In this document: positions 34,698-43,450 of the stretch, piece after piece | Position numbering within the stretch: position 1 is the stretch's first letter | How the letters are laid out: every line of letters starts with the position of its first letter | DNA from: an uncultured Lachnospiraceae bacterium | GTDB lineage: Bacteria; Bacillota; Clostridia; Lachnospirales; Lachnospiraceae | NCBI GenBank assembly: GCA_951802115.1 | Contig: CATOPL010000003.1 | Coordinates: forward strand, 1-64,000 | Direction: 5' to 3' | Length of the DNA: 64,000 bases | Position numbers and translations under genes: made by a program | Notes under the pieces: model-generated | What the model was told of the DNA's origin: nothing | Seen by the model: the letters and a program-made list of their open reading frames with translations, nothing else | The model's database searches: none

Positions 34698-35419
34698 CGG
34701 ACTGTCCCTCCTTTCAGTACCTGTTTCAAATGCCCCCGGATGATCTCGTATCCATTTGTACAGATCAAAAGCAGCGCAACCAGATATTTTCGATGCCGTT
34801 CCAGCGTCTTTTTCTCCACACGGCATTCTTGAGAAAGTCTGGTGACAGGAAGTCTTCTGCTTCGCAGAAATCCTTCTAACAGCTCGGGATTCTCTTTTGC
34901 GTATTCCAGAACTTTTCTGCATGCACGTATGGTCCGTTTCTGACGCGGACAGTTCTCTGCCACATCCGTAAAGCTGACCCCAAAACACGCCATCTGCCCG
35001 GCCAGCTCCTCAATCTCAGACCTCGTGGCGTCACGGCTGACATATGACTCCTGCTGCTCTTCCTGTGCAGGGAGCCGCATCCCTACCGTATCTCCATCTT
35101 CTCCGACCGGCATATCCAGAGACATATGCCCTCTGTGCCTTTTTTCCCTTCTTATATAGTCTGTCAGACGATTTTTAATCAGCAGGGATGCAAAAGGCAA
35201 AAAAGCCCCTCTGTCCTTTGAATATCCTCTGATCGCCTCATGAAAAGCAATCATGGCGATGCTCAGTTCATCGTCATTTTCTTCCACCAGCGGCCTTTTC
35301 AGATATTTTACGGTTTCTGATCTGATAAATGGAAGATAACCTTCAATCAGCCTGTCCGCGGCCGTCATATCCTTTTTCGCCTCATAAACCTGGCTGACAA
35401 GGACATGTACTTCATTCAT
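34694..35419 (-). CDS. sigI: RNA polymerase sigma-I factor
   Basis: 241 residues. Sigma-70 region 2 (MIAFHEAIRGYSKDRGAFLPFASLLIKNRLTDYIRREKR, about 57-95) and a SigI-specific C-terminal domain with a helix-turn-helix (RRLPVTRLSQECRVEKKTLERHRKYLVALLLI). It is held by RsgI, encoded immediately downstream with a four-base overlap. Its own start overlaps the cotH stop by eight bases (ATGAATGA), so cotH, sigI and rsgI are translationally coupled. No sequence with the usual SigI promoter layout was found upstream. Confidence 0.92.
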   Translation of the reverse strand: MNEVHVLVSQVYEAKKDMTAADRLIEGYLPFIRSETVKYLKRPLVEENDDELSIAMIAFHEAIRGYSKDRGAFLPFASLLIKNRLTDYIRREKRHRGHMSLDMPVGEDGDTVGMRLPAQEEQQESYVSRDATRSEIEELAGQMACFGVSFTDVAENCPRQKRTIRACRKVLEYAKENPELLEGFLRSRRLPVTRLSQECRVEKKTLERHRKYLVALLLICTNGYEIIRGHLKQVLKGGTVR

Positions 35420-36830
35420 ACCCTATATCCTCTGATTTATTTTTTTGTTTTTCTTTCAGATCCGCAATTTCCCCCATATCCGGAATCCAGACGGAAGACG
35501 CGTTCACAAAAGAACTTCTGTCTATAGACTGTCCTCGGATCGTGGAAGGAATCTCCCCTTCCAGCTGCCCCCTGATACTTCGGGCACGAAGCAGTCCAAA
35601 ACGCCTGATCGTTTCTACCGCTGTCCGATAGTCCTCATAAGAACAGAATGCCGTAGGATCCTGCTGTACATATGGATGAATCAACTCTGTAATCTCATCC
35701 ACCGTCCGCTCAAATGTTCCGTTTTCAAAATAAGTTTTGAGAAAAACATCAAACAGTCTGTGATATTCTTCATAATACTCCTCCTTCAGCATCAGCTGAT
35801 GAAACAGCGGACGTTTCAGCATGACTTCACCTTCCGCAGGAGTGTCAATCGGATAATTCACATATTTTTCCGCATCGTTAAGCGGGTTAGGCATGCCCAG
35901 AGAATAAGTTCCATAGGCCAGATTATAATCCCACGGCAGCATCTGCAGCCGTCCGTCTTCCACATAAAGAAAATAGTTATGCCCTGTACGCCCCAGATAG
36001 CTGTCCATATTGACGACAAATACCTGTACTGTAAAATAACGCAGCACCTCTTCCACATCAACTGCCGTCTCCAGGACTTCTCCTTCTGAAAGACATCTGA
36101 GCGCTTCTATCAATTCCGTTTTTTCCTCTTCAGACACAGGAAAACGGGCTTTGCGGAATATATTTTCATAGCTGTCCGGGCTGTCATCTGTATAGCACAA
36201 GGCAATATCCGTGTTTTCATCCTCAAGACTTTTATAATCCGGCTTGTAGAGCTGTCCGTAATCCGCCCCGTAATTTCTGATGGCAAATGCTTCCTCAGGC
36301 TCCTCAACTGCCAGATACAGCCCCCAGGGACTGCCGTTCACGGTCAGCCACACATAGCTGGTAAGAGGCGCCGGTACTCCCATATGCGCCATCATATCAT
36401 AAGTCAGATAATTTTTCAGATAGCTGTTGTCCTGAAAAGAAGTATCCAGAGAAAGTTTATCCAGTCCATGATAACTTTGTCTTCCGATATAATGATCAAA
36501 TTCCACTTTCAGACTGTAACGGTCCCAGCCATATTTTTCAATCAGCCTTCTGGAATTATGTCCTTTTACGCGGAGGCCCGCATGCTCATATATTTCTCCG
36601 TCTACCACAATCGTGCAGGAACTGTATTCCTTTCGCGAAGCATTTTCCAAAAACACTTCCCAGTCGTCCATCCGAATATCGATAGTATGCACTCTGCTGT
36701 CGTCAAAAAGAAGCGACTCATACGCCGGATGTGCAGTATCCGTTTCTTTCTGCATATAAAACACAAGGAAAAGGACAGCCAGACCGACTGTCAGAATGCT
36801 TATTTGACGCAGGCACCTGAATCGGCACAT
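35412..36830 (-). CDS. cotH: CotH-family protein kinase, membrane-anchored
   Basis: 472 residues. An N-terminal transmembrane or signal helix (about 9-25) is followed by the CotH kinase-like fold: LRVKGHNSRR, LKVEFDHYI, LSLDTSFQDNSYLKNYLTYDMM, PWGLYLAVEEPEE, and LPWDYNLAYGTYSLG with the DxN-type metal site. CotH enzymes are atypical secreted kinases that phosphorylate Ser (and Thr) of repeat-rich spore or cell-surface proteins. AAAGGAGG lies before the start. Coupled to sigI. Confidence 0.88.
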   Translation of the reverse strand: MCRFRCLRQISILTVGLAVLFLVFYMQKETDTAHPAYESLLFDDSRVHTIDIRMDDWEVFLENASRKEYSSCTIVVDGEIYEHAGLRVKGHNSRRLIEKYGWDRYSLKVEFDHYIGRQSYHGLDKLSLDTSFQDNSYLKNYLTYDMMAHMGVPAPLTSYVWLTVNGSPWGLYLAVEEPEEAFAIRNYGADYGQLYKPDYKSLEDENTDIALCYTDDSPDSYENIFRKARFPVSEEEKTELIEALRCLSEGEVLETAVDVEEVLRYFTVQVFVVNMDSYLGRTGHNYFLYVEDGRLQMLPWDYNLAYGTYSLGMPNPLNDAEKYVNYPIDTPAEGEVMLKRPLFHQLMLKEEYYEEYHRLFDVFLKTYFENGTFERTVDEITELIHPYVQQDPTAFCSYEDYRTAVETIRRFGLLRARSIRGQLEGEIPSTIRGQSIDRSSFVNASSVWIPDMGEIADLKEKQKNKSEDIGYE

Positions 36831-36937
36831 TGGCTGTCCCTCCTTTCCGGCATTCTGTATACAGACGCCGTTTCAAATCTTAATTCTGCATCTTTAATAC
36901 CTGTCATGTACGCTGCGCGTTTTTCAAAGATACCGAA

Positions 36938-38005
36938 TCAGTCATAGTGGCTGTAACCAGAATCTCCGTAATCACTGGACTCGTGCGAGCTCTCCTCATG
37001 AAAGTCTGTATAAGGAGAATCTGCTTCTGTATATGGTGTTTCGTAATCCGTATGAGGTTCCGGCTCTGTGTACGGTGTCTCATAATCCGTAGGTTCCGGC
37101 TCCGTGTACGGTGTCTCGTAATCCGTAGGAGATTCCGGTTCCGTATACGGCGTTTCATAATCCGTAGGAGATTCCGGTTCCGTATACGGCGTTTCGTAAT
37201 CCGTAGGAGATTCCGGCTCCGTATACGGTGTCTCATAATCTGTATACGGTGATTCCTGATTTACCGGACGATTCACATCCGTCCTGGTTCCTGTCTCCGG
37301 ATTCTTCTCACCGCTGTTCGCCGTTGTCCCCTCACCTGCTGCCCCATTGCCGCCTGGCTGCGACGCAGCATCTGCGTTTTTTTCTGTTTCAGGAGAATCC
37401 TGCGAGGTCTGAGCGTCTGAAGCCGGACCGGATGCCGGACTTTCTTCTTCAAGCGGAACTACTGCCCGATACGCTTCCTCTCCATACTCATGATCATAGA
37501 TATCAAAATCCGTCGTTCCGTCACCAACTCCTCCAACCACAGGACTGTCCATCTGCATATCTTTTACATATGCCTGTACGCCTGTCACAATCTCATCCAG
37601 AAAGTCTTCTTCCGGTAAAACAGAACCCGTCTCTATCTCTATGGTAATCTTTTTACTCTCGCCTTCCACCTCTTCCACAAAATAACCTGCTTCATGGATC
37701 ACGCCGACCAGATCTTCCACCACTTCGTGGCATTCTTTTCCAATATAGTCCTGATAACCCTCCACAATTTTTCTGCCATCTTCGTTGCGCCCGCGCACAG
37801 CAGTTACTTTTCCGTTCTCATCATACTCCACCGCTATCTCCGGATTTACCTTCAGTACCAGTGTTCCGCCTTCCGCCGGAAATTCCGTTTCATAGCCCGG
37901 CGGCAGTTCTGCTGTGTCCTCTGTTTTCGCAGCGCATCCTGCCAGCATACCTGTAAGCAGTACCAAAAGTCCCGCACATATTATTTTTCTGTTTCTTCTT
38001 TTCAT
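36938..38005 (-). CDS. Lipoprotein with RsgI-like domain and 13-residue repeats
   Basis: 355 residues. The lipoprotein signal ends at LAGC24. Residues 45-125 (LVLKVNPEIAVEYDENGKVT, GRNEDGRKIVEGY, HEAGYFVEEV) match the extracytoplasmic domain of the adjacent RsgI. A disordered linker is followed by about six tandem repeats of D-Y-E-T-P-Y-T-E-P-E-S-P-T, then a short SDYGDSGYSHYD tail like the RsgI tail. ATG 38005 with AAAGGAG was preferred over 38056. It is the first gene of the cluster, 107 bases upstream of cotH; no terminator is seen between them. Confidence 0.7.
   Translation of the reverse strand: MKRRNRKIICAGLLVLLTGMLAGCAAKTEDTAELPPGYETEFPAEGGTLVLKVNPEIAVEYDENGKVTAVRGRNEDGRKIVEGYQDYIGKECHEVVEDLVGVIHEAGYFVEEVEGESKKITIEIETGSVLPEEDFLDEIVTGVQAYVKDMQMDSPVVGGVGDGTTDFDIYDHEYGEEAYRAVVPLEEESPASGPASDAQTSQDSPETEKNADAASQPGGNGAAGEGTTANSGEKNPETGTRTDVNRPVNQESPYTDYETPYTEPESPTDYETPYTEPESPTDYETPYTEPESPTDYETPYTEPEPTDYETPYTEPEPHTDYETPYTEADSPYTDFHEESSHESSDYGDSGYSHYD
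37018..37255 (-). repeat. 39-bp in-frame tandem repeats in the lipoprotein gene
   Basis: Units of 39 bases (13 codons), about six, with two shortened copies in the downstream part. Neighbouring units are nearly identical at DNA level, indicating recent expansion or correction by slippage or recombination. Confidence 0.85.
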
Positions 38006-38100
38006 ACCGACCTCTCCTTTTCTTTTTATTTCCGGGGCAACGAGCTGGACAGACATCTTTCTTATCCATCCTGTTTCCGGTTTCTTAAACTATATACTAT

Positions 38101-38293
38101 GATGTTGGGGGCAAAAGGTCTTTTGACCCCTCTGATACCGGATTGCTCCGCACTTTGTGCTCCCGCAATCCTCAAAAACATTCAAAATCCGCCCTAATCG
38201 GGCTACTTTTTCATGTTTTTGGCGGGTCCCAAGTTCAAAAATCCTCTTGCAAGCAAGCTTGCATCGGATTTTAGACCTTATGACCCTGGTATC
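38101..38293 (-). mobile_element. MITE-like element, copy B (193 bp), inverted relative to copy A
   Basis: Reverse complement of 27329-27521 with two differences over 198 bases. It is bracketed by perfect 7-base direct repeats ATACTAT at 38094-38100 and 38294-38300, a convincing target-site duplication. It lies 95 bases upstream of the lipoprotein start, in a region with no other gene. Confidence 0.8.
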
Positions 38294-38404
38294 ATACTAT
38301 AGTATACGGAAGCAGTCTGCCAAAAAAGGGGTGTCATAAAACTTTTATCAGAAATTTAACCCGTAAAAAGTGATAATTTTTTCATTTCCCTGCAGAAACA
38401 GGAA

Positions 38405-38446
38405 GGACGTCTGTACAGACCGGCAGTGCTGTCCATACAGATGTCC
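38405..38446. terminator. Hairpin at the end of the nucleoside-importer operon
   Basis: GGACGTCTGT (38405-38414) pairs with ACAGATGTCC (38437-38446) with one wobble pair. It lies immediately past the stop of the last permease gene. The T-run is stronger on the plus strand (TTTCTTTTTTATTTT) than on the minus strand, so efficiency toward the minus operon is uncertain. Confidence 0.5.
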
Positions 38447-38454
38447 TTTCTTTT

Positions 38455-39372
38455 TTATTTTCCGGCCAGTTTCTGCCGTCTTTTCAGACCGGCATAGCTG
38501 TAGATCCCCAGCCCAACCAGAGTTGTCAAATACGGAACCATCTGAATCAGCTCATGCGGGATATCCGTCAGCTGCATCATATTGGCCAAAGCCTGTGCAG
38601 CTCCGAAAAGCAACGACACCAGAAATGCCCCCACCGGCGTATCACCGCCCATGGCGCTGGCTGCCAGCGCAATATATCCTTTTCCGGCTGACATGTCCTT
38701 GGTGAACATGTTCATGTAACCGCCGGAGAGGAAATACCCTCCCATACTGGCCAGCACACCGCTCAAAATCAGAGCAATGTACTGAATTTTTCTCGCACTG
38801 ATACCCACTGACTCCGCCGCATTTTTGTTCTCTCCTACGGCACGGATTTTCAATCCCAGGGGCATCTTGTACAAAAACACATGCATCACAATCACTGCCA
38901 GCAAAGACAGATAAGTCATCAGATTCTGTCCCGACAGAATCTGCCCCAAAAAAGGTATCCTGTCAATCAGAGGAATCACAATTTTAGGAGCCGACACGCT
39001 GGCGATGGAAGTTGAGGACCCGCGGTCTCCCGACACTGCCAGCATCAGAAGCACGGTTCCGCCTGTAGCCATCAAATTGATAGCGATAGCAGCCAAAATC
39101 TCATCTGTCTTCAGATTCAGCACAAAAAACGCCAGCAGAAGACCGATCAGAGCGCCTGCCACCATTGTCAGAAGCAGCCCTACCGCAAAATTCCCGGTCA
39201 TAGCGGAAAAGATCACACCGAAAAGTGCGGAGAACAGCATAATACCCTCCAGCGCCATATTGGTAATACCGGATTTAGATGCCACGGACGAAGCCAGCGC
39301 AGCAAACAGAATCGGTGTGGTCGCACGCAGAATCGCGTTAAAAAAATCAGGACTTAACAAGCTTTGTAGCAT
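38455..39372 (-). CDS. Nucleoside ABC importer permease (NupQ/YufQ type)
   Basis: 305 residues with about eight hydrophobic segments. Features FAALASSVASKSGITNMALEGIM, ATGGTVLLML and GDTPVGAFLVSLLFGAAQALANMMQ are those of BMP-family importer permease 2 (NupQ). Moves purine nucleosides with NupP and NupO. GGGGAGG precedes the ATG, which lies directly after the preceding stop. Confidence 0.88.
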   Translation of the reverse strand: MLQSLLSPDFFNAILRATTPILFAALASSVASKSGITNMALEGIMLFSALFGVIFSAMTGNFAVGLLLTMVAGALIGLLLAFFVLNLKTDEILAAIAINLMATGGTVLLMLAVSGDRGSSTSIASVSAPKIVIPLIDRIPFLGQILSGQNLMTYLSLLAVIVMHVFLYKMPLGLKIRAVGENKNAAESVGISARKIQYIALILSGVLASMGGYFLSGGYMNMFTKDMSAGKGYIALAASAMGGDTPVGAFLVSLLFGAAQALANMMQLTDIPHELIQMVPYLTTLVGLGIYSYAGLKRRQKLAGK

Positions 39373-40440
39373 TTATGCCACCTCCCCTTCTTTTAAGGAT
39401 GCTTTCGCCTCCTTTGCGATCATGCGATGCTTCATACCGCTTAAGAACTGTTCCGCCACTACCAGCAGAATAATGATACCCTGCGTAATCTGCACAATCT
39501 CCAGCGTTACATCTGTATAGCGCGCCATGATAGACGCCCCCGTTCGAAGATACGCCAGAAACAGCGCCGCCAGCGGCGTATACAGCGGATTTTTTTTCGC
39601 CAGCGTACAGATAATGATCGCATCCCATCCATATCCCAGAAGAGACGTCCATGAAAATCTGGAATAAATAGGACTTAGCAGTTCTACTCCTCCGCCCATA
39701 CCAGCAATCACTCCTCCCACCATCTGGGAGATCAGTACCACCTTGACAATATTGATGCCGGAATAGCGGGCAAAGCTTTCATTTTCACCGGTCAGACGAA
39801 GCTCATAGCCGGTGCGGGTCTTGAACAGGAATACATAGCCCAGCACAGCCACGATAAGCGCCAGCAGAAGCCCTGCGTGAATATTCGTCCCTTTGATAAT
39901 CGTGGGAAGCTCTGATTCTGCGGGAAGCTTGTATGAAGCCGAACCCACGCTTGGATCCTGCAGCGCATACATCAGAATAAACGTACACAGCCACAAAGAC
40001 AGATAGTTGATCATCAGGGACGACACCAGCTCCGGCGCACCCGTCTTGATTTTCATAACTGCCGGAATCGTACAGAATATTGCACCTGCCAGCGCCGCCA
40101 GACAAATTGCCGCTATCGGACTTAATCCGGCCGGAAGTCCCAGCTTCAGCGCCACCGCCGCCGCTACCAGTCCTCCCAGATGGAACCCGCCTTCTGTCGC
40201 CAGATTAATCTGGTTGGCTGAAAACATGATACAGACGCCGGTCCCGGTAAAGATCAGCGGAACCATAGCCTCCACTACATTCCCCATATTCCGTTTGCTT
40301 TTCAGTGGTCCCGTAATCAGCGTCGTGATCGCAGTCACAGGCTCCTTGCTGACAAAAAATATAATCACAAAGGAAATAAGAAGAGCGATCAGCACGGAAA
40401 AAAACATACGAAACATATCAAAGCGTTTTGCACTATTCAT
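39373..40440 (-). CDS. Nucleoside ABC importer permease (NupP/YufP type)
   Basis: 355 residues from ATG 40440, which has AGGAGG nine bases upstream; an in-frame GTG at 40449 abuts the ribosome binding site and is not usable. About nine hydrophobic segments; NLATEGGFHLGGLVAAAVAL and AGMGGGVELLSPIYSRF are typical of the first permease of BMP-type importers. It overlaps the ATPase gene stop by eight bases. Confidence 0.88.
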   Translation of the reverse strand: MNSAKRFDMFRMFFSVLIALLISFVIIFFVSKEPVTAITTLITGPLKSKRNMGNVVEAMVPLIFTGTGVCIMFSANQINLATEGGFHLGGLVAAAVALKLGLPAGLSPIAAICLAALAGAIFCTIPAVMKIKTGAPELVSSLMINYLSLWLCTFILMYALQDPSVGSASYKLPAESELPTIIKGTNIHAGLLLALIVAVLGYVFLFKTRTGYELRLTGENESFARYSGINIVKVVLISQMVGGVIAGMGGGVELLSPIYSRFSWTSLLGYGWDAIIICTLAKKNPLYTPLAALFLAYLRTGASIMARYTDVTLEIVQITQGIIILLVVAEQFLSGMKHRMIAKEAKASLKEGEVA

Positions 40441-41995
40441 AAATGACACCCTCCTGTTCTTCCTGATGCTTTAATCCAAGCATATACTGACCCAGTTCTT
40501 CTTCTGTCACTGCTGCCACGTCTGTGAACATGCCGGAAAATTTCCCTTTATACATGACCGCCAGACGGTCGCTCAAAGAAAATACTTCATTCAAATCCGC
40601 AGATACCAGCAGAACCGCACAGCCCGCATCCCGGAATTCCAGAAGCCTTCTGCGGATAAATTCCGCTGCTCCCACGTCCACCCCTCTGGTGGGCTGATTG
40701 GCAATAATAAGATCCGGACCGGTGGAAAATTCCCTCGCTACAATCACTTTCTGGATATTTCCGCCGGAAAGCATTCCTACATTCTGTTTATAGGAACGAC
40801 ACTTAACCAGATATTCCCTGATCAGCTCTTCGGAACGCTCCTGGATTTTCTTCATCTTCAGTAATATTTTTCCGGAATAATCCGGGTCCGTATACTGATT
40901 GGAAAACATATTCTCCAGAATATTCAGATTGCCTGCACAGCCACTGGTCATACGGTCTTCCGGAATATGCGCCACCTTCAGTTCACGGATATCTTTAATA
41001 CTGCATTTCTCAATATCCGTATCCTTGATGCAGATACTTCCTTTGTAGCTTTTATTCAAACCGGTCAGCGAATCAATCAGTTCCGACTGTCCGTTCCCCT
41101 CTACGCCCGCAATCCCCAGAATCTCTCCTCCCCGAAGGTCAAAAGAAAGACTGTCCACTTTCAGAACACCCTGGCCGTTGCGGACCGACAGTTCCCGTAC
41201 TTTCATCAGCACGCCCGAAGGCGCCGCCGGTTTTTTGTCAAAAGTCAGAACAACTTCCCGGCCTACCATCAGCCTGGACATCTCCTCTGTGGAAATGTCT
41301 TTCACTTCGTAGGTGCCCATACTTCTGCCGCTTCTCATGATTGTCGCCCGGTCGCAGATCCGCTTAATCTCATCCAGCTTATGAGAAATAAAAATAATCG
41401 TATGCCCGTTGTCCCGCAGCTTCTCCAGCTGAACAAACAGTTCATCCGTCTCCTGCGGCGTCAACACAGCGGTCGGTTCATCCAGTATCAGGATATCCGC
41501 TCCCCGGTACAGAGCCTTTAATATCTCCACCTTCTGCTTGATTCCCACCGGAATTTCTTCCACTTTTGCCCTTACATCAATATCAAAATTATATTTTCCG
41601 GCAATCACTTCCGCTTCCTGGACCGCCTTTTCCATATCAATAAAAAGTCCGCCCTTTTTCGGTTCAACCCCAAGAATGATATTTTCCGCCACAGTCAGAG
41701 ACGGCACCAGCATAAAGTGCTGATGAACCATACCAATGCCTTTATTGATGGCATCCTGAGGGGAACGGATCGTCGTCTCCTGTCCGTTCAGAAAAATCTG
41801 ACCCTCATCCGGACTCTCTATCCCGAACAGCACCTTCATCAGCGTACTCTTTCCGGCGCCGTTCTCACCCAGCAGAGCATGAATTTCCCCCTTTTTCAGT
41901 TCAATGCTCACATCTTCATTCGCTACCACACCATTCGAATAAATCTTCATAATGTGGTTCATCTGCAATACAATTTTATTATCCAAACAGGCCAC
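40433..41995 (-). CDS. Nucleoside ABC importer ATP-binding protein (NupO/YufO type)
   Basis: 520 residues with two ATPase halves. First half: Walker A GENGAGKS, IPVGIKQKVEILKAL (variant signature), Walker B LILDEPTAVL. Second half: GVEGNGQS variant Walker A, LSGGNIQK signature, and NQPTRGVDVGA. This double-domain form is typical of RbsA/BMP-type importers. The start codon is GTG with GAGAGGG five bases upstream. Confidence 0.9.
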   Translation of the reverse strand: MACLDNKIVLQMNHIMKIYSNGVVANEDVSIELKKGEIHALLGENGAGKSTLMKVLFGIESPDEGQIFLNGQETTIRSPQDAINKGIGMVHQHFMLVPSLTVAENIILGVEPKKGGLFIDMEKAVQEAEVIAGKYNFDIDVRAKVEEIPVGIKQKVEILKALYRGADILILDEPTAVLTPQETDELFVQLEKLRDNGHTIIFISHKLDEIKRICDRATIMRSGRSMGTYEVKDISTEEMSRLMVGREVVLTFDKKPAAPSGVLMKVRELSVRNGQGVLKVDSLSFDLRGGEILGIAGVEGNGQSELIDSLTGLNKSYKGSICIKDTDIEKCSIKDIRELKVAHIPEDRMTSGCAGNLNILENMFSNQYTDPDYSGKILLKMKKIQERSEELIREYLVKCRSYKQNVGMLSGGNIQKVIVAREFSTGPDLIIANQPTRGVDVGAAEFIRRRLLEFRDAGCAVLLVSADLNEVFSLSDRLAVMYKGKFSGMFTDVAAVTEEELGQYMLGLKHQEEQEGVIYE

Positions 41996-42215
41996 CTCTA
42001 CCCTCTCCGACCCCGCAGCTGTCGGGAATTACAGCTCCAAAGTCTTTATTCCGGAATACTGTTCATCTATTTCGGTCCCCAGATTTGCAGGGTAATTTTC
42101 TGTCAGATACACTCGGATTTTATTCCATACATGAATGAAATACAAATGCATCTGACGGAAAACCAACCGCAAAAATGGGGACAGATAAGTGTTCCAGAGT
42201 ACTCCTCTGCAAAAT

Positions 42216-42253
42216 GGGGATGCCGTAAAAAAGATTTATTTTACGATATCCCC
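42216..42253 (-). terminator. Attenuator-like hairpin after the BmpA gene
   Basis: GGGGATGCCGTAAAA (42216-42230) pairs with TTTTACGATATCCCC (42239-42253). It lies between the binding-protein gene and the ATPase gene of the same operon, a usual place for partial termination that keeps binding protein in excess. The rest of the 285-base gap shows no gene. Confidence 0.55.
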
Positions 42254-42279
42254 ATCAAATCCGGCAGTCAACTGCTTTC

Positions 42280-43449
42280 TTATCTCTCAATGGCTGTATC
42301 TACTACGATCTCACCATCAATGATTTTCTGCTCCAGTTCATCAAGCGCCGTACGGATATTCTCCGGAAGCATCTCCTCATAATGTGCGTCTTTCACGATC
42401 TCAACGCCGCCCTCTGCAAATCCAAGCGTTTCCACAGTGCCATACTCAAGCTTTCCTTCCAGGTCAAGATTGATGGCGCGATACAGAGAATTGCCCACAT
42501 TTTTCAACGCTGAAGTCGGAATATTCTTTGCATAGTCCGGAAGCAGCGCCGCCTGGTCAGAGTCAACACCAAATGCGTACAGGTTCATATCTCCTGCTGC
42601 CTCGATCTGTCCGAGTCCTGCATTACCGGCCACATTGTATCCTACGTCCACACCGCTCTGATACTGTCCCAGCGCGATGTCTTTGCCTTTTGTCGAATCC
42701 ACGAAATCTCCTACCCAGCCGACTACAACTTCAATCTCAGGATCGGTGTCCGTCGCACCCTGCTGATATCCTTTGAGGAAATCATTGATAACCGCGTTAT
42801 CCATTCCGCCCAGGAAACCGATCTTTTTCGTAGCGGGATCAATTCCTTCGATCGTCTCGTCGGTAGTCATCATTGCCGCTGCTGCACCGATCAGATAAGA
42901 CACCTCGTTCTGCTTGTAAAGGATATTGTAAATGTTCTTCGGATCTCCATTTCCTGCGAAATCAAACTGCTCATCGAAAAAGATGAATTTCTGATCCGGA
43001 TAATCTGCTGCAGCTTTTGCAAGAGGATCTGCCATCTGCCAGGTTCCCATAATAATAACATCATATTCACCGGAATCACAGTAATCCAGAAGCGTCGGTT
43101 CCCATTTGGACTCGTCAGCAGCCGTACCGCCCATCTGTTCTACTTTAAAATCAAATGCATCCGCGCCCAGTTCGTCGCGAAGTCTGGTCAGACCTTCATT
43201 GGCCGAATCATAAAACGACTTGTCCCCGAGGGTACCATTCAGGAGAAGCGCTGCGCGGTAAGTCTCGCCGCTTCCTGCCGCTTCCTGCGTATCTCCACCT
43301 GTCTCTGCATCCGTTGCAGGCGCCTCTGTCTCTGTACCTGCTGCCTCCTCAGCCGGCTCCTCTGTGTTTGTGTTGCTGTTTCCGCCGCAGGCTGTCATGG
43401 ATACAACCATGGCTGATGCCAGCAGCATTGCTAATACTTTTTTCATCAT
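42280..43449 (-). CDS. BMP-family nucleoside-binding lipoprotein (BmpA/Med/TmpC type)
   Basis: 389 residues. A lipoprotein signal ends at VVSMTAC near residue 21, followed by a Thr/Glu-rich linker and the BMP domain (YRAALLLNGTLGDKSFYDSANEGL, DVIIMGTWQMADPLAKAAADYPD, IGFLGGMDNAVINDFLKGYQQG, YNVAGNAGLGQIEAAG). Members bind purine nucleosides. ATG 43449 follows AGGAGG by nine bases. It starts one base after the ADP-ribosylglycohydrolase-family gene ends. Confidence 0.92.
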   Translation of the reverse strand: MMKKVLAMLLASAMVVSMTACGGNSNTNTEEPAEEAAGTETEAPATDAETGGDTQEAAGSGETYRAALLLNGTLGDKSFYDSANEGLTRLRDELGADAFDFKVEQMGGTAADESKWEPTLLDYCDSGEYDVIIMGTWQMADPLAKAAADYPDQKFIFFDEQFDFAGNGDPKNIYNILYKQNEVSYLIGAAAAMMTTDETIEGIDPATKKIGFLGGMDNAVINDFLKGYQQGATDTDPEIEVVVGWVGDFVDSTKGKDIALGQYQSGVDVGYNVAGNAGLGQIEAAGDMNLYAFGVDSDQAALLPDYAKNIPTSALKNVGNSLYRAINLDLEGKLEYGTVETLGFAEGGVEIVKDAHYEEMLPENIRTALDELEQKIIDGEIVVDTAIER

Positions 43450-43450
43450 A

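Noticed and set aside
37018..37255. 39-bp repeats considered as CRISPR
   Set aside because: Period equals 13 codons in frame within a lipoprotein gene and there are no spacers.
41996..42279. A separate small gene between BmpA and the ATPase genes
   Set aside because: No frame with a ribosome binding site; only the attenuator-like hairpin stands out.
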